Positions 1-5,341 are shown, counted from the stretch's first letter. The stretch: 5,341 bases of DNA from an uncultured Lachnospiraceae bacterium (GCA_902489925.1 CABUBX010000137.1:1-5341), one strand, 5' to 3'. Translations and numbers: made by a program. The notes: generated by a model from the sequence alone, not told the origin.

Positions 1-395
1 TATGTATCAGCAGACTGGCTTCTTTTTTAGTGCTGACAATACTTGCGGCAGCCTTTAAAACGCCGGTGCTGTTTGGCGCTGTTACAGTTATCTTTGGAGG
101 GGCATTTGGCTGTATGGTATCTATGTCTGCCCTGACTTACGGGTACAAAGGAATTTTGATGGCAGCAGCGATGCTTTTCCCGCAATATATTATATACATT
201 CCGATTTACATTTTTTTGCTAAAAATGGTTGACAATAATGGATTCAATGATACAATAGGACATACGTCTGTTTACAGACGAAATCAAAGGCGTACAGCGC
301 TTATTACGGCTGCGGCAGTGCTCATTATTTTGGGATGTGCACTGGAAAGTTATGTAAATCCATTTCTTGTGAGCCGTATTCAAAAATATTTTTAA
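1..395 (+). CDS. spoIIM: Stage II sporulation protein M (SpoIIM), C-terminal part, 5' end outside window
   Basis: The reading frame is already open at base 3 and ends at TAA 393-395, giving 130 visible residues; the family is about 210 residues, so the N-terminal part lies outside the window. The GTG at base 30 is internal and is not a credible start. What is seen is a strongly hydrophobic polytopic protein: long apolar stretches rich in Gly/Ala, a TYGYKG turn, an apolar FPQYIIYIPIY segment, a short polar loop with basic residues (RRNQRR), a last membrane segment, and the ending LESYVNPFLVSRIQKYF. The GYKG turn, FPQ segment and ESYVNP tail are what I associate with SpoIIM/DUF95. In Bacillus SpoIIM is a membrane protein that works with SpoIID and SpoIIP in peptidoglycan remodelling during engulfment of the forespore. 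The xerD neighbour supports the call. A more distant DUF95 membrane protein is the alternative. Confidence 0.8.
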   Translation, partial: CISRLASFLVLTILAAAFKTPVLFGAVTVIFGGAFGCMVSMSALTYGYKGILMAAAMLFPQYIIYIPIYIFLLKMVDNNGFNDTIGHTSVYRRNQRRTALITAAAVLIILGCALESYVNPFLVSRIQKYF

Positions 396-405
396 AAATA
401 TTTTT
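382..405. repeat. Two perfect tandem copies of a 12-bp AT palindrome over the spoIIM stop codon
   Basis: AAAAATATTTTT occurs at 382-393 and again at 394-405. Each copy is its own inverted complement, except at the central TA/AT step, and together they form a 24-base A/T block. The block encodes the last residues (KYF) and contains the stop codon at 393-395. It has no G or C, so it would make a weak RNA hairpin and is not a standard terminator; it may be simple AT-rich sequence. Confidence 0.6.
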
Positions 406-499
406 ACAACATATAGTAGACATAAAATTGCATCCGACATGATATTGTGCTTTTTGCCTAAAATGCTGATTTTTGGCGGGTTTGACAAATATTTTTTGT

Positions 500-528
500 T
501 TGATTTTCTTGTAAACTTTGAGTATAAT
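500..528 (+). promoter_or_regulatory. Sigma-A type promoter for xerD
   Basis: The -35 box TTGATT lies at 500-505 and a perfect TATAAT -10 box at 523-528, with a 17-bp spacer. An AT-rich tract at 486-499 just upstream could act as an UP element. The predicted transcription start is near 535, giving a leader of about 32 nt that ends with the ribosome site GAGGGAG (555-561), 5 nt before the xerD ATG. This implies xerD can be transcribed independently of spoIIM. A separate TTGACA at 482-487 has no -10 box at the right distance. Confidence 0.7.
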
Positions 529-566
529 GAGAAATAGGATGTTTAATTACGAATGAGGGAGAAGCT

Positions 567-1451
567 ATGAATCAGTACATTGAGGATTTTGTCGAATATT
601 TAATATCAGTAAAAAAATCATCAAAAAATACAGTTTTGTCATATAAGAGAGATTTACTGAAGTTTGCGGCATTTCTTGTAGACAACGGAATCACTGATGT
701 TAAAAAAATTAACTATACGGTGATGAATTCCTATATGCTGATGATGGAAAGAGAAAAGTTTGCAGCTTCAACAATATCCAGAAATATCGCAACCTTAAAA
801 GCATTTTTTACATATTTGCAGAAAGAGCATATTGTGGACAGTGACCCGGCAAGTCTTTTAAAAGCACCGAAGATAGAAAAAAAACTCCCGGGAATTTTAT
901 CGGTGGATGAGGTTTCTCTGCTGCTTGCACAGCCGTCAGGCACAAGCAACAAAGAAATTCGCGATAAGGCAATGATGGAGCTTTTATATGCGACGGGCAT
1001 CCGTGTCAGTGAGCTTATATCATTAAGAATCAGTGATGTCAATTTACAAAACGGTTATATATGCTGCAAAGACGGTTCGAGAGAGCGAATCATTCCTTTT
1101 GGTCATGCGGCGGGCGAGGCACTTAAAAATTATCTTATTCAGTCGCGTCAAGCAATGCTTCATGCAGAGAATGAAGATATACTGTTTACAAACTGCAACG
1201 GTCAGCCGATGAGCCGACAGGGATTTTGGAAAGTGCTTAAACAGTATGCAAAGCGGGCCGGCATTGAAACGGATATTACACCGCACACATTGCGGCATTC
1301 ATTTGCGGCTCATCTTGTAGAGAATGGGGCAGATTTACATTCGGTTCAGGAGATGCTTGGACATTCGGATGTTTCGACAACGCAGATTTATGCTAAGATG
1401 ACAAATAATAGGATTAAAGAGGTTTATTCAAGAGCCCATCCGAGAGCATAG
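567..1451 (+). CDS. xerD: Tyrosine site-specific recombinase XerD
   Basis: This 294-residue protein has the size and layout of XerC/XerD: an N-terminal SAM-like core-binding domain (about 1-86, with the helix-rich SYKRDLLKF and STISRNIATLKAFF segments) and a C-terminal catalytic domain (about 105-290). Catalytic residues are visible: R146 in ATGIRVSEL, H240 and R243 in HTLRHSF, H266 in LGHSDVSTTQ, and the nucleophile Y275 in IYAKM. The hairpin lysine is probably K168, but it sits one residue away from its usual place before the RER motif. XerD pairs with XerC to resolve chromosome dimers at dif, with FtsK/SpoIIIE help at the septum. The start is supported by GAGGGAG 5 nt upstream. XerD is preferred over XerC because spoIIM precedes it, as in related Firmicutes. 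A few Clostridia use a single Xer protein, so the partner is uncertain. Confidence 0.92.
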   Translation: MNQYIEDFVEYLISVKKSSKNTVLSYKRDLLKFAAFLVDNGITDVKKINYTVMNSYMLMMEREKFAASTISRNIATLKAFFTYLQKEHIVDSDPASLLKAPKIEKKLPGILSVDEVSLLLAQPSGTSNKEIRDKAMMELLYATGIRVSELISLRISDVNLQNGYICCKDGSRERIIPFGHAAGEALKNYLIQSRQAMLHAENEDILFTNCNGQPMSRQGFWKVLKQYAKRAGIETDITPHTLRHSFAAHLVENGADLHSVQEMLGHSDVSTTQIYAKMTNNRIKEVYSRAHPRA

Positions 1452-1483
1452 CAGCAGGTTAGATTGTTTACTTGCTGCTTTTT
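1450..1483 (+). terminator. Intrinsic terminator after xerD
   Basis: AGCAGCAGGT (1450-1459) pairs with ACTTGCTGCT (1470-1479), a 10-bp stem with one G-U pair and a 10-nt loop, followed by T residues to 1483. The 5' arm begins inside the xerD TAG stop codon. The U-tract is short (five T, the first one paired), so termination may be partial; this matters because no clear promoter is seen between here and the MATE gene. Confidence 0.7.
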
Positions 1484-1492
1484 GTATATTAT

Positions 1493-1497
1493 GAGGG
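1493..1497 (+). promoter_or_regulatory. Ribosome binding site that fixes the MATE start at 1505
   Basis: GAGGG at 1493-1497 lies 7 nt before the ATG at 1505. The upstream in-frame TTG at 1472 falls inside the xerD terminator stem and has no ribosome site, so the ATG at 1505 is the better start. Confidence 0.75.
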
Positions 1498-1504
1498 AAA
1501 AGAT

Positions 1505-2890
1505 ATGATAAACGTTAGAGAAAAAAAGGGGTTAAGTGCTGATATTAAGATGATTTTGCTGCTGGCACTGCCGACAATTATTGAACAGGCACTGCAGACT
1601 ATCGTGCAGTATGCAGATACGGCTATGGTTGGACGACTTGGTGCGGATGCATCGGCGGCTGTCGGCCTGACAACATCGGTGACATGGCTTGTGAATGCGC
1701 CTATGTTTGCGGCGGGAATTGGTGTTTTGGCCTGTATGGCAAGGTTTTGGGGTAGCAAGGATAAAAGGTCGGTGACAAAAACAGGCGGACAGGCACTTTT
1801 TCTTGTATTGATTGTCGGTGTTGCCGAAGGGATTGTATTTACGGCAGCAAGCAGTCACATTCCGACGTGGCTTGGCGCTGAAGAACATATACGGCCTGCT
1901 GCTGCGGCTTATTTTACGATTATTAGTTTGCCGATGCTTTTTAGGGCGTCTAATATTATTTTAAGCAGTGCGCTTCGTGCTGTGAAGGATATGAAAACAC
2001 CGATGAAGGTCAATTTGCTGATCAACGGCATGAATATCGTATTAAACTATTTTCTTATATATGATACAAGACAGGTGACAATCGGAGGACTGTCGGTCAC
2101 GATTGTCGGGGCAGGACTCGGTGTTGTCGGGGCGGCAGCGGCAACAGCACTGTCGCAGACCTTTGGTGGTATTCTTATGTTCATTGCGTTTATGAGAAAT
2201 GATAAGTTGAATATGAAATCTGAAAAGCTGAGACTGGACAAAGATATTATGAAGCGCTGCGTTGTCATTGGCATACCTGTTGCACTGGAGAGAATGTGCG
2301 TATGTCTCGGACATGTGACGTTTACAGGTCTTGTAACGAAGCTTGGAACAGTTGCATTTGCATCACATTCGATTGCTCTGACAGCCGAACAGGCTTTTTA
2401 TATTCCGGGCTATGGTATGCAGGCAGCCGCTTCAACACTTGTCGGCAATGCGCTTGGCGAGCGCGACGCGCACAAGCTTAAAAAAGTTTCCGGCCAGTTG
2501 ATGCAGCTTGCCTTTTGGCTGATGACGGTGACAGGACTTTTGCTCTTTATTTTTCCGGGATGGCTGATGGGGCTGTTTACACCGGATGCGGAAGTTGTCG
2601 CGGGCGGCATCACAATTCTTCGTCTTGTCGCGCTTTCTGAACCTATATTTGGCGTTGTCATTATGCTTGAAGGTATTTTTAATGGTGCGGGCGATACAAG
2701 GATGCCTTTTGTGATTTCGCTTGTGAGTATGTGGGGCGTGAGAATTGCCTCGACATGGGTTTGTGTCAATATATTCCATCTCGGTCTGACGGCTGTGTGG
2801 CTGTGTATGATTGCAGATAATGTCTGCCGTTTTATATTGCTTACAATAAAATATAGGCGGTGGAAAATCTATAAAACACTGGAAAATTAA
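1505..2890 (+). CDS. MATE-family multidrug/metabolite efflux transporter
   Basis: The 461-residue protein (from ATG 1505; the frame extends upstream to a TTG at 1472) has the length and about 12 hydrophobic segments of a MATE exporter. The internal two-fold repeat is visible: the first half has TM1 with LLALPTIIEQ (P23), then YADTAMVGRLG (36-46) and an ALRAVKDMKTP loop (156-166); the second half has GIPVALE (256-262), GNALGERDAHK (314-324) and FNGAGDTRMPF (392-402). A charged cytoplasmic loop (about 230-250, RNDKLNMKSEKLRLDKD) separates the halves. MATE proteins expel cationic drugs or metabolites through the cytoplasmic membrane using a Na+ or H+ gradient; neither the substrate nor the ion can be read from the sequence. 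It lies 53 nt after xerD on the same strand, beyond a modest terminator, so it may rely on read-through or on a promoter I cannot recognise. Its TAA lies in the bidirectional terminator. Confidence 0.9.
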   Translation: MINVREKKGLSADIKMILLLALPTIIEQALQTIVQYADTAMVGRLGADASAAVGLTTSVTWLVNAPMFAAGIGVLACMARFWGSKDKRSVTKTGGQALFLVLIVGVAEGIVFTAASSHIPTWLGAEEHIRPAAAAYFTIISLPMLFRASNIILSSALRAVKDMKTPMKVNLLINGMNIVLNYFLIYDTRQVTIGGLSVTIVGAGLGVVGAAAATALSQTFGGILMFIAFMRNDKLNMKSEKLRLDKDIMKRCVVIGIPVALERMCVCLGHVTFTGLVTKLGTVAFASHSIALTAEQAFYIPGYGMQAAASTLVGNALGERDAHKLKKVSGQLMQLAFWLMTVTGLLLFIFPGWLMGLFTPDAEVVAGGITILRLVALSEPIFGVVIMLEGIFNGAGDTRMPFVISLVSMWGVRIASTWVCVNIFHLGLTAVWLCMIADNVCRFILLTIKYRRWKIYKTLEN

Positions 2891-2940
2891 AAAGTCTTCG
2901 GGAGAGCTGTATTTTATACAGACTTCCCCGAAGACTTTTT
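2889..2940. terminator. Bidirectional intrinsic terminator between the MATE and DAHP synthase genes
   Basis: AAAAAGTCTTCGGG (2889-2902) pairs perfectly with CCCGAAGACTTTTT (2927-2940), a 14-bp stem with A and T runs at its ends, so either strand gives a GC-containing stem followed by U residues. A second hairpin, CTGTAT (2907-2912) with ATACAG (2916-2921) and a TTT loop, is nested inside. The 5' arm overlaps the MATE stop codon, and the 3' arm ends 3 nt before the DAHP synthase stop codon (complement of 2944-2946). It serves both convergent genes. Confidence 0.92.
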
Positions 2941-2943
2941 GTT

Positions 2944-3978
2944 TTAGCATCTTTCGGCGATTTCGTAAATCAGTTTTTCGGAATCCTCCCATCCAAGACA
3001 AGGGTCAGTGATGGACTGGCCGTATGTATGACATTCACAGTCAATTTTTTGGGCACCTTCCACAATATAGCTTTCAATCATGACGCCTTTGACAAGACTT
3101 TTAATCTCGTCGGAATGACTTCTGCTGTGCAGGACTTCTTTGACAATACGAATTTGCTCTTTAAATTGTTTGCCTGAGTTTGAATGATTGGCATCGACGA
3201 TGCAAGCAGGGTTACTGATGTTCATCTCCCTGTACATATCATGCAGGCGGATTAAATCTTCATAATGATAATTTTCACGGGTACGGCCGTATTGATTGAC
3301 AGCACCGCGAAGAATTGTGTGTGCCAGAGGATTTCCGGAAGTTGTGGCATCCCAGCCGCGGTATATAAAATTATGGCTGTGATGTGCGGCGAAAACAGAG
3401 TTTAACATGACGGAAAAATCACCGCTTGTCGGATTTTTCATGCCGACCGGGACATCAATGCCGCTGGCAACAAGGCGGTGCTGCTGGTCTTCGACAGAGC
3501 GGGCGCCGACGGCCACATAGGAGAGAATGTCGGCGAGATAGCGAAAATTCTCAGGATAGAGCATTTCGTCCGCTACAGGAAGTCCAAATTCTTCAAGTGC
3601 GCGGATGTGAAGCTTTCTGATGGCAATAAGACCGGCAAGAAGGTCAGGCTCTTTATTTGGGTCAGGCTGATGCATCATACCTTTATAGCCTTGTCCGTTT
3701 GTTCGCGGTTTATTTGTATAAATACGGGGAACAATAATCACTTTATCTTTGACTTTTTCCTGTACGGGTACAAGACGGCTGATATAGTCGCAGACCGAAG
3801 CCTCGTTATCGGCAGAACACGGACCGATAATGACTAAAAATTTGTCGGATTTTCCCGTAATAACATCGCTGATTTCTTTATCCCACTGTAATTTGTGCTG
3901 TGCAGCCTTTTGCGGTACAGGATAACGTGCGATAATTTCTTTTGGTGTAGGCAGCTTTTGAGACATTATAAAACTCAT
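2944..3978 (-). CDS. aroF: 3-deoxy-7-phosphoheptulonate synthase (DAHP synthase), class I AroF/G/H type
   Basis: This 344-residue enzyme condenses phosphoenolpyruvate with erythrose 4-phosphate, the first step of the shikimate pathway, in the cytoplasm. Motifs in order: IGPCSADN with metal ligand C54; PRIYTNKPRTNGQGYKG with R85, K90 and R92 for substrate binding; GARSVEDQ with R160; KNPTSGD with K181; HTILRGA with R224; DANHSNS with metal ligand H265; GVMIESYIVEG with E302; and YGQSITDPCLGW with D325. These match the Escherichia coli AroG active-site set. An N-terminal arm (LPTPKEIIARYPV, 9-21) precedes the barrel, as in feedback-regulated members. The position equivalent to AroG Ser180 appears to be D175, so the effector cannot be assumed to be phenylalanine. 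The ATG at 3978 is chosen over the internal ATG at 3966 because AAAGGAG lies 9 nt upstream. The gene is monocistronic in this window. The symbol is provisional, since F, G and H paralogues cannot be separated here. Confidence 0.93.
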   Translation of the reverse strand: MSFIMSQKLPTPKEIIARYPVPQKAAQHKLQWDKEISDVITGKSDKFLVIIGPCSADNEASVCDYISRLVPVQEKVKDKVIIVPRIYTNKPRTNGQGYKGMMHQPDPNKEPDLLAGLIAIRKLHIRALEEFGLPVADEMLYPENFRYLADILSYVAVGARSVEDQQHRLVASGIDVPVGMKNPTSGDFSVMLNSVFAAHHSHNFIYRGWDATTSGNPLAHTILRGAVNQYGRTRENYHYEDLIRLHDMYREMNISNPACIVDANHSNSGKQFKEQIRIVKEVLHSRSHSDEIKSLVKGVMIESYIVEGAQKIDCECHTYGQSITDPCLGWEDSEKLIYEIAERC

Positions 3979-3987
3979 AAGTCAGCA

Positions 3988-3994
3988 CTCCTTT
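3988..3994 (-). promoter_or_regulatory. Ribosome binding site of the DAHP synthase gene
   Basis: On the minus strand AAAGGAG precedes the ATG at 3978 by 9 nt. The alternative ATG at 3966 would be 21 nt away, so the upstream start is favoured, giving the N-terminus MSFIMSQK. Confidence 0.75.
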
Positions 3995-4012
3995 TTACTA
4001 AATTTGGTTTTC

Positions 4013-4041
4013 ATTATAGTACAGTTGTGTTTTGTTGTCAA
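4013..4041 (-). promoter_or_regulatory. Perfect consensus sigma-A promoter for the DAHP synthase gene
   Basis: Read on the minus strand, TTGACA (complement of 4036-4041) and TATAAT (complement of 4013-4018) are separated by exactly 17 bp, a full 12/12 match to the consensus. Transcription should start near 4006, leaving a leader of about 28 nt. That is too short for a T-box, riboswitch or peptide attenuator, so any control would be at the promoter or by allosteric feedback on the enzyme. Confidence 0.9.
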
Positions 4042-4102
4042 AGCAGAGACGTAAAAAATTTGTAAAATGTGAAAAAAATAACTATTCAAGTTTTACTAAA
4101 AG

Positions 4103-4111
4103 TGTTACAAT
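4103..4111 (+). promoter_or_regulatory. Probable extended -10 promoter for pyk
   Basis: TGTTACAAT at 4103-4111 is an extended -10 element (TG, one base, then TACAAT, 5/6 to consensus). The -35 region is poor: TATTCA at 4083-4088 is 17 bp upstream and TTCAAG at 4085-4090 is 15 bp upstream. A start near 4118 would give a leader of about 64 nt that begins with the hairpin at 4118-4146. No catabolite-repression (cre) site was recognised. Confidence 0.5.
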
Positions 4112-4117
4112 GGGTTA

Positions 4118-4146
4118 GCTGAAAAGATGTATAGGGAAATTTCAGC
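4118..4146 (+). promoter_or_regulatory. Inverted repeat (5' hairpin) in the pyk leader
   Basis: GCTGAAA (4118-4124) is perfectly complementary to TTTCAGC (4140-4146), a 7-bp stem around a 15-nt loop. It starts where the predicted transcript begins. It is not followed by a U-run, so it is not a terminator. It could be a 5' mRNA-stabilising stem or a repressor operator overlapping the start point; the sequence alone does not decide. Confidence 0.5.
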
Positions 4147-4185
4147 ATGGATTGCTTGATAATAAGGAAAGGAGATATTCAATGA
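4147..4185 (+). CDS. Possible 12-codon leader ORF overlapping the pyk start
   Basis: ATG at 4147 opens a 12-codon frame (MDCLIIRKGDIQ) whose TGA stop (4183-4185) overlaps the pyk start as ATGA, the arrangement typical of translational coupling. AGGGA at 4133-4137, in the loop of the upstream hairpin, lies 9 nt before its ATG. The codons run through the strong pyk ribosome site, so ribosomes on this frame would reach the pyk start directly. It shows no run of a single amino acid that would suggest attenuation. It may well be a chance ORF. Confidence 0.25.
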   Translation: MDCLIIRKGDIQ

Positions 4186-5341
4186 GAAAAACAAAGATTA
4201 TTTGTACATTAGGCCCGAAATCAACAGATGAAAAAATTATGAAAGAGTTATTGCTCGAGGGTATGAACGTAGCGAGATTCAATTTTTCACATGGCGATTA
4301 CGAAGAACATATGGGCAAATACAGAACACTTTTAAAGCTTCGTGAGGAATTAAATCTGCCTGTTGCTGCGCTTTTAGACACAAAAGGACCGGAAATCCGT
4401 CTCGGAACTTTCAAAGATGGGATGAAGGTGAATCTTTCCGAGGGGCAGCTTTTTACATTGACAACAAGAGATGTGGAGGGTGATGAGAATACTGTTTCAA
4501 TTACCTACAAGGGTCTTGTCAATGATTTGAAGGTTGGTGCGATTGTTCTTCTTGATGACGGTTTGATTGCCATGCGGGTTGAACGTCTGACAGACACAGA
4601 TATTATATGTAAGGTGTTAAACGGTGGTATTATTTCTGACAGAAAGGGTGTAAATGTTCCGGGAACACATATTTCCATGCCTTTTGTCAGCAAGAAGGAT
4701 TATGAAGATATATGCTTTGCCATTGAACAGGGCTTTGATTTTATTGCGGCTTCATTTACAAGATGCGCCGATGATATTTTGGAAATCCGCAAAATCTTTC
4801 AGGAAAAGCATTGTACAACAATGAATATTATTGCAAAGATTGAAAATATGCAGGGTGTTGAAAACATCGATGAAATTATCCGTGTATCGGATGGTATTAT
4901 GATTGCCCGCGGTGACATGGGTGTTGAGATTCCGCTCGAAGATGTTCCTGTGATTCAGAAGCAGATTATCAGAAAAGTATGTAATGCCGGCAAGCAGGTA
5001 ATTACAGCAACTCAGATGCTTGATTCGATGATTAAAAATCCGCGTCCGACAAGAGCGGAGGCTACAGACGTTGCCAATGCCATTTACGACGGTACAAGTG
5101 CCATTATGCTTTCCGGTGAGACGGCCTCCGGCATGTACCCGGTAGAAGCATTAAAGACGATGGTAAAGATTGCCACAAGAACAGAGCAGGATATCGACTA
5201 TAACAGACGTCTGCGTCAGCTGAGCCGCTTTGACTTAAAGCCGGATGTGACAAATGCGATCTCCCATGCGACATGTACGACAGCGATGGATTTAGGCGCT
5301 GCGGCGATTATTACAGTAACAAAATCCGGCCGTACAGCCCG
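4182..5341 (+). CDS. pyk: Pyruvate kinase, 3' end outside window
   Basis: The frame runs from ATG 4182 to the window edge without a stop (386 complete codons; the family is about 470-590 residues). The enzyme transfers phosphate from phosphoenolpyruvate to ADP, giving pyruvate and ATP at the end of glycolysis. Visible motifs: KIICTLGPKS (5-14); NVARFNFSHG (29-38, with R32, N34 and S36); DTKGPEIRLG (66-75); the B domain from about 76 to 165, which includes LLDDGLIAM; AKIENMQGVEN with K219 and E221; ARGDMGVEIP with D245; TATQMLDSMIKNPRPTRAEA with T277; and SGETASGMYPVEA. E71 in TKGPEIR is the residue associated with K+-dependent pyruvate kinases. The C-terminal allosteric domain has just begun (TKSGRTAR), so effector type and any extra PEP-utilising domain cannot be judged. 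AAGGAAAGGAG (4164-4174), 7 nt before the ATG, is a very strong ribosome site, fitting a highly expressed gene. Confidence 0.97.
   Translation, partial: MRKTKIICTLGPKSTDEKIMKELLLEGMNVARFNFSHGDYEEHMGKYRTLLKLREELNLPVAALLDTKGPEIRLGTFKDGMKVNLSEGQLFTLTTRDVEGDENTVSITYKGLVNDLKVGAIVLLDDGLIAMRVERLTDTDIICKVLNGGIISDRKGVNVPGTHISMPFVSKKDYEDICFAIEQGFDFIAASFTRCADDILEIRKIFQEKHCTTMNIIAKIENMQGVENIDEIIRVSDGIMIARGDMGVEIPLEDVPVIQKQIIRKVCNAGKQVITATQMLDSMIKNPRPTRAEATDVANAIYDGTSAIMLSGETASGMYPVEALKTMVKIATRTEQDIDYNRRLRQLSRFDLKPDVTNAISHATCTTAMDLGAAAIITVTKSGRTA

Noticed and set aside
456..477. Hairpin GCCTAAAA / TTTTTGGC in the spoIIM-xerD gap as a spoIIM terminator
   Set aside because: The stem has an internal T-T mismatch and no U-run follows directly; the next T-run is about 15 nt away.
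219..488. 89-codon antisense ORF over the spoIIM end and the gap
   Set aside because: No ribosome site or family resemblance; a shadow of spoIIM and AT-rich DNA.
482..528. TTGACA (482-487) paired with TATAAT (523-528) as the xerD promoter
   Set aside because: The spacer would be 35 bp. TTGATT at 500-505 gives the correct 17-bp spacing.
511..530. dif-like sequence near xerD (GTAAACT followed by TATAAT)
   Set aside because: It lacks the two 11-bp arms with a 6-bp centre of Firmicute dif sites; the resemblance is to a promoter.
539..556. 5-codon ORF in the xerD leader
   Set aside because: It starts about 4 nt after the predicted transcription start with no ribosome site.
1472..1504. TTG at 1472 as the start of the MATE exporter
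   Set aside because: It lies inside the xerD terminator stem without a ribosome site; ATG 1505 has GAGGG at proper spacing.
2432..3001. 189-codon antisense ORF across the MATE 3' end and the terminator
   Set aside because: It lies opposite two well-supported genes, crosses a strong terminator, and its product is low-quality, Lys/Cys/His-rich with no recognisable domain.
3478..3837. 119-codon ORF on + strand inside the DAHP synthase gene
   Set aside because: Opposite strand to a gene with a full set of active-site motifs; no start signals or recognisable domain.

Overview
The window reads as chromosomal DNA from a low-GC, spore-forming Firmicute. Protein style and gene order point to class Clostridia, probably Lachnospiraceae, although no rRNA or other marker is present to settle this. 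The evidence is an engulfment gene (spoIIM) next to xerD, an order also known near the Bacillus subtilis xerD (ripX) locus. Strong AGGAGG-like ribosome sites, TTGACA/TATAAT promoters and AT-rich intergenic DNA agree with this. Five protein genes fill almost the whole window: three complete and two cut by the window edges. There is no tRNA, rRNA, CRISPR array, insertion sequence or prophage, and no intergenic gap exceeds about 200 bases.

Left part (1-1483, + strand). The 3' end of spoIIM is followed by a 171-base gap holding a good sigma-A type promoter, then xerD, the chromosome-dimer-resolving tyrosine recombinase. A modest intrinsic terminator begins in the xerD stop codon.

Middle (1505-3978). 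A 461-residue MATE-family multidrug/metabolite exporter (+) converges on a class I 3-deoxy-7-phosphoheptulonate (DAHP) synthase gene (-). The 53-base gap between them holds a strong bidirectional terminator with a 14-bp perfect stem.

Right part (3979-5341). DAHP synthase and pyruvate kinase (pyk) are transcribed divergently from a 203-base region. The DAHP synthase side has a perfect consensus promoter (TTGACA, 17 bp, TATAAT). The pyk side has an extended -10 promoter, a 5' hairpin, a possible 12-codon leader ORF that overlaps the pyk start as ATGA, and a very strong ribosome site. Pyk runs off the right edge.

How the genes relate: DAHP synthase and pyruvate kinase both consume phosphoenolpyruvate, so the divergent region sits at a branch between aromatic amino acid synthesis and the end of glycolysis. 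The other genes (sporulation engulfment, chromosome segregation, export) are ordinary housekeeping neighbours. I do not see a previously undescribed system here. The most interesting items are the pyk leader, the shared 10-mer in the divergent region, and a shifted lysine in the XerD active-site hairpin.
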